In this document: piece by piece, positions 24,831 through 32,047 of the stretch | How the letters are laid out: each line of letters opens with the position of its first letter | Numbering within the stretch: position 1 is the first letter of the stretch | NCBI GenBank assembly: GCA_029980465.1 | Contig: JARYIJ010000001.1 | Coordinates: 310,001 to 374,000 of the forward strand | From: Pseudolabrys sp. | Lineage (GTDB): Bacteria > Pseudomonadota > Alphaproteobacteria > Rhizobiales > Xanthobacteraceae | DNA length: 64,000 bases | Reading direction: 5' to 3' | Translations under genes and position numbers: made by a program | Notes under the pieces: generated by a model | Told to the model about the DNA's origin: nothing | The model's input: the letters and a program-made list of their open reading frames with translations, nothing else | Database searches by the model: none

Positions 24831-26255
24831 ATGAGCAAGATTGCGGCTCTCCTCGCCCGCAAGCCCGCGACCGTCTCCGGCATCACGTTGAGCGGCGCGG
24901 ATGACGCGGCCGAGGCCCCGCTCGATCTCGACGAGGAGCTGTTCTCGAGCGTCAGCACCCAGCTCGGATCGAACAACGAGTCGCTGCGCAACCTCCTGCT
25001 CAATGCCAACCACAAGATCGCCGAGCTCGACGGCATCAAGGAGTCGGTCGTCAAGCTGGTCGGTCCGGTCAGCAAGGCGCTGCGCGAATTCGAGACCGAA
25101 AAGGCCGACAAGATCAACTTGCAGGCCGCGCTGTCCAACACGCGCACCGCCTACGGCAAGTTGCGCAACGAGGTCAGCGAGCTCGAGAAGAAGTCCTCGA
25201 AGCTGGAACGCGAATGCGAACAGCTCCGCAAGGACCTGACCTTCGCCGACAACGCCGCCAAGGCGCTGGAGGCGATCCGCGGCGAACTCGGCATGGACAT
25301 CGCCGCCAAGCGCGCGCAGATCACCGAGCTCGAAGGCCGCCTTAATCAGGAAACCGCCGAGACCAAGGCGTTGCGCGACGAGAATGACCGGCTCAAGACC
25401 CGCCAGTCGACCGTCGACAAGCATCTCGTCCAGGTCGAGGCCGAAATCAACGCGCTGCGCCAGAAGCTGGTGCTGACCGAGGACGAGAAACGCGCGCTGC
25501 AGACGGCGTTCGAGAAGACCTCGTCCGACGCGACCCGCCTCGCCCGCAAGCTCGCCGAAGTCGAGAACGCGCTGACCGGCATGCAATCACGGCTGCGCGG
25601 CACCGAAAGCAATCTCGCCGAAATGACCAGCGAGCGCGGTCGCCTCTCGGCCCAGCTTGAGGAGGCGACCGAGCGCCACGCCAGCGAGGTCGCCAAGCAT
25701 CAGATGCGCTTCGACGCGCTGCAGGCGCGCGTCAACGCTACCGACCGTCTGCTGTCGGAAGCCCGCGACCAGGTTGCCCTGCGCAGCGAAGACGTGCGCA
25801 TGCTGGAACGGCGGCTCAGCGACGCCTCGCTCGAGCGCGACACGCTGGCGACCCGCATCGCCGGACTGGAAAGCGACATGATGGAGCGCGAGAGCATCTT
25901 GCGCGAGGGCGAGGACAGCCGCAACGCGCTGCTCGAGCGCGCCAGCGCGCTGGCCAAGGCTTACAACACCAAGGAGGCCGAGCTGTCGCAGGCGCAGGAG
26001 ACGATCCATACGCTCAACGAGCGGGTCGCCTTCATCGAGCAGCAGAATAGCCTCGGCAGGGCCAATACCGACAAGCAGATCGAGGATCTCAAGGAAGCGC
26101 TGCGGCGCGAGAAGGTCGAGCGCGCCGTGGTCGAAGGCGCGCTCGATGCCGCCCGCAAGGACTTTACCCGGCTGATGAAAGAATTGATGGCGCTCGAGCA
26201 ACAGCGAGCAGCCCGCGACCTGCCGCCGGAATTGCGCTCCGCCAACGCTGCCTGA
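24831..26255 (+). CDS. Long coiled-coil protein, cytoskeleton-like (paralogue B)
   Basis: Protein of 474 residues, almost entirely heptad-repeat coiled coil from about residue 35 to 455, with no membrane segment or enzyme motif. It parallels the protein at 21346: NNESLRNLLLNANHKIAELD near the N-terminus, NTRTAYGKLRNEVSELEKK, and ERAVVEGALDAARKDFTRL near the C-terminus. AAAGGA precedes the ATG. A perfect CtrA site lies upstream, and a terminator follows within 25 bases, so it is monocistronic and probably cell-cycle controlled. A filament or scaffold role is likely but unproven; crescentin-like or SMC-like alternatives lack the needed heads. Confidence 0.8.
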   Translation: MSKIAALLARKPATVSGITLSGADDAAEAPLDLDEELFSSVSTQLGSNNESLRNLLLNANHKIAELDGIKESVVKLVGPVSKALREFETEKADKINLQAALSNTRTAYGKLRNEVSELEKKSSKLERECEQLRKDLTFADNAAKALEAIRGELGMDIAAKRAQITELEGRLNQETAETKALRDENDRLKTRQSTVDKHLVQVEAEINALRQKLVLTEDEKRALQTAFEKTSSDATRLARKLAEVENALTGMQSRLRGTESNLAEMTSERGRLSAQLEEATERHASEVAKHQMRFDALQARVNATDRLLSEARDQVALRSEDVRMLERRLSDASLERDTLATRIAGLESDMMERESILREGEDSRNALLERASALAKAYNTKEAELSQAQETIHTLNERVAFIEQQNSLGRANTDKQIEDLKEALRREKVERAVVEGALDAARKDFTRLMKELMALEQQRAARDLPPELRSANAA

Positions 26256-26276
26256 CCTGTCTCACAGTCGCTGCAA

Positions 26277-26306
26277 AACGCCGGGGCAAAGCCCGGCGTT
26301 TTTGTT
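26277..26306 (+). terminator. Terminator after coiled-coil paralogue B
   Basis: AACGCCGGG pairs with CCCGGCGTT around a CAAAG-type loop, followed by TTTTGTTTT. Confidence 0.87.
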
Positions 26307-26366
26307 TTGACGCTTGATCTTGCGCAAGACCGGGACAATCCGCACGTTCAAGATCGAGGAGGCACC

Positions 26367-26591
26367 ATGGGAGCCGTTGTCATGCCTTACGCCCGCAACG
26401 CCGATTTACCGCCTGCCGTGCGCAATCATCTCCCGGAACACGCGCAGGATATTTTCCGCGAGGCCTTCAACTCGGCTTACGACGACCACAGGACCGAGTC
26501 CGATGTCGAAGAGCGCTCGTTCCGCATCGCCTGGGCGGCGGTGAAGCGCGCCGGCTATGTCAAGCATGGCGACCACTGGGTGCGCGGCTAG
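26367..26591 (+). CDS. ChaB-family protein
   Basis: Small protein of 74 residues with the ChaB pattern: Y-x-x-NADLPPAVRNHLPEHAQDI, then AFNSAYDDH and EERSFRIAWAAVKRAGYVK. ChaB was described as a regulator of the ChaA cation antiporter in E. coli; its action elsewhere is not established. No chaA lies nearby. A strong GAGGAGG ribosome site ends four bases before the ATG at 26367, which therefore is preferred to the ATG at 26382. Confidence 0.82.
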   Translation: MGAVVMPYARNADLPPAVRNHLPEHAQDIFREAFNSAYDDHRTESDVEERSFRIAWAAVKRAGYVKHGDHWVRG

Positions 26592-26622
26592 CACCTTTTA
26601 CCTAGTTTTACCGCGGGTTGTA

Positions 26623-26651
26623 TTGACGTGCCGTTTTTGGCACACTATTTA
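26623..26651 (+). promoter_or_regulatory. Sigma-70 promoter with embedded operator for higBA
   Basis: -35 TTGACG at 26623-26628, a 17-base spacer, and -10 TATTTA at 26646-26651. An inverted repeat GTGCC-N6-GGCAC occupies 26628-26643 between the boxes, the right place for autorepression by the antitoxin. The expected start site falls at or within a base or two of the toxin ATG. Confidence 0.65.
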
Positions 26652-26655
26652 TTGC

Positions 26656-27006
26656 ATGATCGACCGCGCGAAAAAGATAACGGGCCGTTTCTACAGGTCC
26701 GCTGGCGGACGAAGACCGGTCCGTGAATGGTTGCTTGCACTCTCCAAGAGCGACCGCCGCACGGCCGGAAAGGATATTCAGAAGGTCGAGTTCGGCTGGC
26801 CGATCGGAATGCCGTATTGCCGTCCACTCGGGCGCGGCTTGTGGGAAGTGCGCAGCGATCTTTCGGGCGGCCGCATCGCGCGGGTGATTTTCTGCATCGT
26901 CGGCGGCGAGATGGTGCTGCTGCACGGCTTCGAGAAGAAAAGTCAGAAGACGCCGACGCAAGACATCGAACTGGCGCTCAGGCGCAAGAAGGAGATCGAG
27001 CGATGA
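26656..27006 (+). CDS. higB: HigB/RelE-type toxin (Gp49-like)
   Basis: Protein of 116 residues of the phage-derived Gp49-like / HigB family, mRNA interferases that act at the ribosome. Recognised by the sequence RRPVREWLLALSKSDRRTAG, PYCRPLGRGLWEVRSDLSGG and RVIFCIVGGEMVLLHGFEKK, with the C-terminal KKSQKTP typical of the fold. The toxin gene is first and the antitoxin second, the HigBA order. The stop overlaps the antitoxin start as ATGA. No ribosome site fits because the predicted transcript starts close to the ATG. Confidence 0.85.
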   Translation: MIDRAKKITGRFYRSAGGRRPVREWLLALSKSDRRTAGKDIQKVEFGWPIGMPYCRPLGRGLWEVRSDLSGGRIARVIFCIVGGEMVLLHGFEKKSQKTPTQDIELALRRKKEIER

Positions 27007-27308
27007 AAAAACCAAAAGCTCGCAAGAAAGGCGCGATCGACCGCAGTGAGACGTTCGACGAATTTCTCGCCGGCGAAGGCCTGCTCGCCGAGACCGAGGA
27101 CCTGGCGATCAAGGAAATCATCGCCGATCAAATCAAGGTGGCGATGGACAAGAAAGGTCTGAGCAAGACCGCTATGGCCGCGCGAATGAAAACCAGCCGC
27201 CGCCAACTTGACCGTCTGCTCGATCCGGCGAACGGATCGGTGACGCTGACAACGCTGCGGCGCGCGGCGAGCGCGGTGGGACGGAATTTGCGGGTGGAGT
27301 TGGAGTGA
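27003..27308 (+). CDS. higA: HigA-type XRE-family antitoxin
   Basis: Protein of 101 residues. A lysine-rich N-terminus is followed by a Glu-rich helix and a C-terminal helix-turn-helix (GLSKTAMAARMKTSRRQLDR, then TLTTLRRAASAVGR). It neutralises the toxin and probably represses the operon through the palindrome at 26628-26643. Its ATG overlaps the toxin stop, giving translational coupling. Confidence 0.85.
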   Translation: MKKPKARKKGAIDRSETFDEFLAGEGLLAETEDLAIKEIIADQIKVAMDKKGLSKTAMAARMKTSRRQLDRLLDPANGSVTLTTLRRAASAVGRNLRVELE

Positions 27309-27310
27309 CC

Positions 27311-27472
27311 ATGTCGGAAGCTGTAAGGCAACGCTCTCGTTCAGAACTAATTGCACACGCCGACGAAGCGCAGCGAATGGTTCCGAAACTTCCGACATCA
27401 CCCCGTTATCATTGCAAGTACGGCCGCCCTTTCTGTGGCATATCGGTGACGCCGCGGATTACGAAGCGCTAA
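27311..27472 (+). pseudogene. Possible third gene of the higBA operon, cut by the IS element
   Basis: Open frame of 53 codons starting two bases after the higA stop: MSEAVRQRSRSELIAHADEA at the N-terminus. Its TAA stop at 27470-27472 coincides with the TA target and left end of the IS630 element, so the frame may have been longer before insertion. It contains more A/T-ending codons than its neighbours. A 10-bp inverted repeat (ATGTCGGAAG at 27311, CTTCCGACAT at 27389) lies in it. Function unknown, and it may not be a gene. Confidence 0.3.
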
Positions 27473-28515
27473 AGCGTGATGGCATTAGCTTCGATAGCCT
27501 GAGTTTTTGAAGTAGTTGGCGCATTCTTCGGGAGTGAAGGCGTCGAGAACCTGGCCGATGGCGGTGCAGACGGTTTCGACGGTTCGGGCGGCCGCCTTTC
27601 GAAGCAGATGCTTGAGCTTGGCAAAGACCTGCTCGATCGGGTTCAAATCGGGTGAGTATTTTGGCAGGAAGAACAGCTTGGCGCCGGCGGAGCGAATGAG
27701 CTGACGCACGACTTTGCCTTTGTGGCTGCCGAGATTGTCCATGACGACGACATCTCCGGGCCGAAGGGTGGGCCGCAGAACCTTCTCGACATAGGCCCGG
27801 AAGCTGGCGCCGTCGATCGGCCCCTCGATGAACCAGGGTGCATCGATCCGGTCATGGCGCAGGGCCGCAAGGAATGTCATGGTCTTCCAGCGACCATGAG
27901 GGACCTTGGCGAGAAGCCGTTGTCCTCGTGGCGCCCATCCCCGCAAGGGCGCCATATCGGTCCGGGTCCAGGTCTCGTCGATAAAAACCAGCCGCTCAGG
28001 TTCGACGCGCCCCTGATACTTTGTCCACCGGGCGCGCCGCCGCGCGACCTCGGGACGATCGCGTTCGCCAGCCACCATGCTTTTTTTTGAAGCTGAGCTT
28101 CTCGGCGTGCACGAAGTCCCACACAGAGTGGTAGTCAACCTTCAGACCGCGTCCGACAAGCTCGGCAACAAGCCCTCGCAAGGTGAAGTCGCTCTCTCTG
28201 ATCCGGTGTTGCAACCACGCGGCATGTTCGCCCGAGATCGCCTTTGGCTTGTGACCGCCCATCTGGCCGGGTTCGATGCTGCCGGTCTCGTCCTCGCGCT
28301 TCGCCCAATTGATCGCCGTGCTGATCGCGACCCCAAACTGTCGAGCCGCTTGATTGCGGGACATGCCGCCCTTGATCGCCGCCACGACCCGCTTCCGAAG
28401 ATCAAGAGAATAAGGAGCTCCCATCCATGCTGGCCTCCTTCCCAGCCAGCATGGTGAATCAGAATCCCGCTGATTTGGGAATCCCAAAACGATTCAACCT
28501 GACCCCATCCCGCTT
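27472..28515 (-). mobile_element. IS630-family insertion sequence
   Basis: About 1.04 kb bounded by TA dinucleotides at 27470-27471 and 28516-28517, the target duplication of IS630/Tc1-type elements. The left end AAAGCGTGATGG and the right end (minus strand) AAAGCGGGATGG form imperfect inverted repeats. One transposase in two overlapping frames fills it. It looks complete and recent. It sits between higBA and the VWA gene, 36 bases beyond the VWA stop codon. Confidence 0.85.
27485..28424 (-). CDS. IS630-type transposase, made by programmed frameshift
   Basis: Two frames. The first runs from the ATG at 28424 and holds the helix-turn-helix part (LRKRVVAAIKGGMSRNQAAR, VAISTAINWAKRE). It continues out of frame to 27996. 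The second holds the DDE catalytic part: LVFIDETWT, VVMDNLGSHK and the final Glu in SPDLNPIEQVFAKLK. They join at eight consecutive A (28081-28088 on the minus strand) coding FKKK, where a -1 slip would lead into KSMVAGERDRPEVARRRARW, the normal IS630 continuation. Full product about 312 residues. The catalytic triad appears intact. Confidence 0.85.
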
Positions 28516-28553
28516 TAGGTAATCAGGAAATTTTATTTCCAAGCTAAACATCC

Positions 28554-29726
28554 TCAGCGCACCAGCTCCCGCATCGCGCGATCGAGACCGTCGAGCGTGA
28601 GCGGATACATTCGCCCGCCCATGAGTTGCCGGATCAACCCAATCGAGTGCGTATAGTCCCACTCCTTCTCCGGCACCGGATTAAGCCAGACGCAGGCGGG
28701 GTAAGTGCGCGTCACCCGCTCCATCCATGCCGATCCCGCCTCGTCGTTGAAGTGCTCGACCGAGCCGCCGGGCGACATGATCTCGTAAGGTGACATCGAG
28801 GCGTCGCCGACGAACACCACCTTGTAGTCGTGCGGATAGGTGTGCAGCACGTCCCAGGTCGACGTATGCGCCTGGAAGCGGCGGCGGTTCTCCTTCCACA
28901 CCTTCTCGTACAGGCAATTGTGGAAGTAGAAATGCTCCATGTGCTTGAACTCGGCGCGCGCCGCCGAGAACAGTTCCTCGGTCGCCTTGATGTGCCAGTC
29001 CATCGAGCCGCCGATGTCGAAGAACAGCAGCACCTTCACGGCGTTGTGCCGCTCCGGCCGCATCTGGATGTCGAGATAGCCCTTGTGCGCGGTGCCCTTG
29101 ATGGTGCCGTCGAGATCAAGCTCGTCCGGCGCGCCGGTGCGCGCGAACTTGCGCAGGCGCCGCAGCGCCACCTTGATGGTGCGGGTGCCGAGCTCGACCT
29201 CGTCGTCGAGGTCCTTGAACTCGCGCTTGTCCCACACCTTGACGGCGCGGCGATGCGTGCTCTCGCCGCCGATGCGGATGCCTTCCGGGTTGTAGCCGGC
29301 ATTGCCGAACGGCGACGTGCCGCCGGTGCCGATCCATTTGTTGCCGCCCTGGTGGCGGCCCTTCTGCTCGGCGAGCCGCTGCTTCAGGGTCTCGAGCAGC
29401 TTGTCGAGGCCGCCCATCGCCTGGATTTGTTTCTTCTCCTCCTCGGTGAGGTATTTGTCGGCCAGCTTGCGCAGCCACTCCTCCGGAATCTGCGCCTCGA
29501 GCCCTTCGTCGACCGTCTCCAGTCCCTTGAAGACATGGCCGAACACGCGGTCGAACTTGTCGAGATTGCGCTCGTCCTTCACCAGCGCGGCGCGCGACAG
29601 ATAATAGAAATCCTCGACCCGGCGCGACGCCAGATCGGCCTCCATCGCCTGCATCAGCGTGAGATACTCGCGCAGCGTCACCGGAACGCCGGCATCCTTG
29701 AGCGCGCTGAAGAAGGTGACGAACAT
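28554..29726 (-). CDS. CoxE-like VWA-domain protein (MoxR partner type)
   Basis: Protein of 390 residues. The N-terminal half is helical (MFVTFFSALKDAGVPVTLRE, EEWLRKLADKYLTEEEKKQI). The C-terminal VWA domain has LLFFDIGGSMD where a standard MIDAS motif would read D-x-S-x-S, so the first serine is replaced by Gly. VFVGDASMSPYEI supplies the later metal-site Asp. Proteins of this class work with MoxR ATPases; the likely partner is at 17155-18000. The IS630 element lies just past its 3' end. Confidence 0.82.
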   Translation of the reverse strand: MFVTFFSALKDAGVPVTLREYLTLMQAMEADLASRRVEDFYYLSRAALVKDERNLDKFDRVFGHVFKGLETVDEGLEAQIPEEWLRKLADKYLTEEEKKQIQAMGGLDKLLETLKQRLAEQKGRHQGGNKWIGTGGTSPFGNAGYNPEGIRIGGESTHRRAVKVWDKREFKDLDDEVELGTRTIKVALRRLRKFARTGAPDELDLDGTIKGTAHKGYLDIQMRPERHNAVKVLLFFDIGGSMDWHIKATEELFSAARAEFKHMEHFYFHNCLYEKVWKENRRRFQAHTSTWDVLHTYPHDYKVVFVGDASMSPYEIMSPGGSVEHFNDEAGSAWMERVTRTYPACVWLNPVPEKEWDYTHSIGLIRQLMGGRMYPLTLDGLDRAMRELVR

Positions 29727-29900
29727 GTCCGCACCTTAGCCGGTCATCGCCGGGCTTGTCCCGGCGATCCCGATCCGGCGTGACACCTTTCAGACGGCCG
29801 GAACAAGCGGCCATGACGACGTGCAGATGCCCCTAGCCTGCGTCCCGCCGAGCCGCTAACAAGACTGGAACAATTATAAGAAGCGCCGGGGAGGATTCAG

Positions 29901-31223
29901 ATGTTGCCGCGCGACCGCGCCCTGTGGGCGCTGGCGATCGTGCTGTGCCTTGTCTTGCTGATGGCCCCCGCGCTCTGGAACGGCTTCCCGCTGCTCGAAT
30001 ACGACACCGGCGGCTATCTGGCGCGCTGGTACGAGGGTTATCTTGTGCCGAGCCGGGCCGTCGCCTACGGCCTGCTGCTCAATGCCGGCTCCGGCCTGAA
30101 TTTCTGGCCGGTGATCCTGCTGCAGTCGGCGCTGACGGTGTGGGTCGTCCACCTCCTGCTGCGCGCCCACGGCTACGGCCGCCCCCTGGTGCTGGTGAGC
30201 GTGATCGCGCCGATGTCGGTCGCAACCACGCTGCCCTGGCTCACCGCCATCCTGCTCACCGACATCTTCTGCGGGCTGAGCGTCATCGCCCTTTATCTGA
30301 TCGTGCTGCGGCCGCAACACCTCGCCTCCACCGAACGCATCGGCCTCGTCGCGCTGATCGCGTTCGGCGTCGCCACGCACAGCGCGACCTTCGCGGTGGT
30401 CGGCGGGCTGATGATCTGCGCGGTGATCGCGCGCCTTGCCATCCGGCGCACCATCCCGCTCGCCGCGCTGGGCAGCGGTGCCGCCGCCGTCGCGCTCGGC
30501 GCGCTGCTGGTGTTCGCCGCCGATTTCGCCGTCAGCGGCCAATGGGCGTGGACGCCCGGCGGCTTCGCATTGTCGTTCGGCCGTATGCTCCAGGACGGCA
30601 TCGTCACCCGTTATCTCGACGAGCACTGCCCCGATCCGCAGTTGCGGCTGTGCGCGCATCGCGCCGAGCTGCCGCTCGACGCCGACCGCTTTTTCTGGGC
30701 GAGCGATGTTTTCGACAAGCTCGGCCGCTTCGCCGGCCTCGGCAAGGAGATGGAGACGATCGCGCTGCGCAGCGTCGCCGCCTATCCGTGGATGCAGGTC
30801 AAGTCGGCTGCCGCCGATACCGCCGAGCAGATCGTCGCCGTGCACACCGGCGAAGGCGTCATCGCCCCGCTCTGGCACACGCAGGGCATCATGAAGCGCT
30901 ACACGCCCTGGGTCGTGCCACAGATGAGCGCCGCCCGTCAGCAGCGCGGCGCGCTGTCGTTCACGGCGATCAATCGCCTGCACTATCCGCTGGCCCTTCT
31001 GGCGCTGGCCGCGCTGCCGCTGATCGTGCTGCTGCGGCGCAAGGCGTTTGCCGACAATCGCGACCTCGCCGTCGTCGTGCTGCTGGCCGTGCTCGGCAAC
31101 GCGGCCGTCTGCGGCATCGTCGCCGATCCGCACGACCGCTATGGCGCGCGCATCGTCTGGCTCGCCAGCCTGACCGTTGCGATGGTCATTCTGCACGCTA
31201 CCCGGCCGCCGAAATTCGATTAG
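29901..31223 (+). CDS. Polytopic membrane protein, GT-C glycosyltransferase-like
   Basis: Protein of 440 residues with about ten hydrophobic segments, the first at residues 8-28. After the first segment comes EYDTGGYLARW, an acidic Asp motif in the first extracytoplasmic loop such as GT-C glycosyltransferases have. A longer soluble loop lies at about 215-330 (YLDEHCPDPQLRLCAHRAEL). No enzyme signature identifies a donor or acceptor. The spacer 29727-29900 upstream holds short palindromes (CGCCGGGCTTGTCCCGGCG) but no gene. Confidence 0.55.
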   Translation: MLPRDRALWALAIVLCLVLLMAPALWNGFPLLEYDTGGYLARWYEGYLVPSRAVAYGLLLNAGSGLNFWPVILLQSALTVWVVHLLLRAHGYGRPLVLVSVIAPMSVATTLPWLTAILLTDIFCGLSVIALYLIVLRPQHLASTERIGLVALIAFGVATHSATFAVVGGLMICAVIARLAIRRTIPLAALGSGAAAVALGALLVFAADFAVSGQWAWTPGGFALSFGRMLQDGIVTRYLDEHCPDPQLRLCAHRAELPLDADRFFWASDVFDKLGRFAGLGKEMETIALRSVAAYPWMQVKSAAADTAEQIVAVHTGEGVIAPLWHTQGIMKRYTPWVVPQMSAARQQRGALSFTAINRLHYPLALLALAALPLIVLLRRKAFADNRDLAVVVLLAVLGNAAVCGIVADPHDRYGARIVWLASLTVAMVILHATRPPKFD

Positions 31224-31324
31224 GCCCGGGGCACGGTTCGTCATCGTGAAAGCGGTGGCCATAACCCTCGCCGCCTGCGTACGCGGCTGATAGGCTTCCG
31301 CCCCGCCCAACCGGAACAGCCGCC

Positions 31325-32047
31325 ATGACCGAGCTCACGCCGACCGGAAAACTGCGGGTCGCCATCGCCATCGCCCCCGCGCCGTCCGCCCAGTTCGCCA
31401 TCAAGGACGGCGACGGCTATCGCGGCGTCGCGGTCGATCTCGGCGCGGCGCTGGCAAAAAAACTCGGCGTGCCGGTCGAATACGTCGCGTTCAAGGGCTC
31501 GGGCGAGGTACAGGCCGCCGCCGCCGACAATAAATGGGACGTCGCCTTCATGCCGGTCGACGAGGAGCGCAAGAAGTTCGTCGATTTCGGCAACGCCTAT
31601 CACGTGCTGGAGAGCACCTATCTCGTGGCGCCCGGCTCCGACGCGACGAAGGTCGGCGACGCCAACCGCGCCGGCTTCCGCATCGGCGGCATCGGCGGCA
31701 CGGCGACGTTCCGCGCCTCGAACCGCACGGCGCCGAACGCCACGCACGTGACGTTCGAGTCCGCCGACCAGGCGGTGACGGCGCTCGCCGAGGGCAAGGT
31801 GAACGCCATTGCGTTCTCGCGCGAGTCGCTCACCGGCCTTGCAAAGAGGGTGCCCAGCTCACGCATCCTCGACGACGCCTTCATGAACTCGACGACCTCG
31901 ATCGCCGTGCCGAAGGGCAAGCCGGAATCGGTCCGCATCGCCACCGAATTCATCGAGGAAGCCAAGGCCGCCGGCCTCGTACGCCAGGCCTTCGACGGCA
32001 TGGGGCTGAAGAGCTCGCAGGTCGCGCCAGCCGGGATGAAATCTTAG
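31325..32047 (+). CDS. Solute-binding-like protein (SBP_bac_3) without signal peptide
   Basis: Protein of 240 residues with the bacterial extracellular solute-binding family 3 fold: GKLRVAIAIAPAPSAQFAI, YRGVAVDLGAALAKKLGVPV, WDVAFMPVDEERKKFVDFGN, then GTATFRASNRT and TALAEGKVNAIAFS. The N-terminus MTELTPTGKLRV has no signal peptide, and no upstream start would add one. Either the protein stays in the cytoplasm or it is a retooled sensor or enzyme. No ABC permease or ATPase gene is next to it. Its stop overlaps the convergent gene by four bases. Confidence 0.75.
   Translation: MTELTPTGKLRVAIAIAPAPSAQFAIKDGDGYRGVAVDLGAALAKKLGVPVEYVAFKGSGEVQAAAADNKWDVAFMPVDEERKKFVDFGNAYHVLESTYLVAPGSDATKVGDANRAGFRIGGIGGTATFRASNRTAPNATHVTFESADQAVTALAEGKVNAIAFSRESLTGLAKRVPSSRILDDAFMNSTTSIAVPKGKPESVRIATEFIEEAKAAGLVRQAFDGMGLKSSQVAPAGMKS

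Noticed and set aside
29874..31310. Antisense open frame of 478 codons over the membrane protein gene
   Set aside because: No ribosome site or domain; low-complexity Gln/Arg/Gly/Asp sequence mirrors the membrane-protein codons on the other strand.
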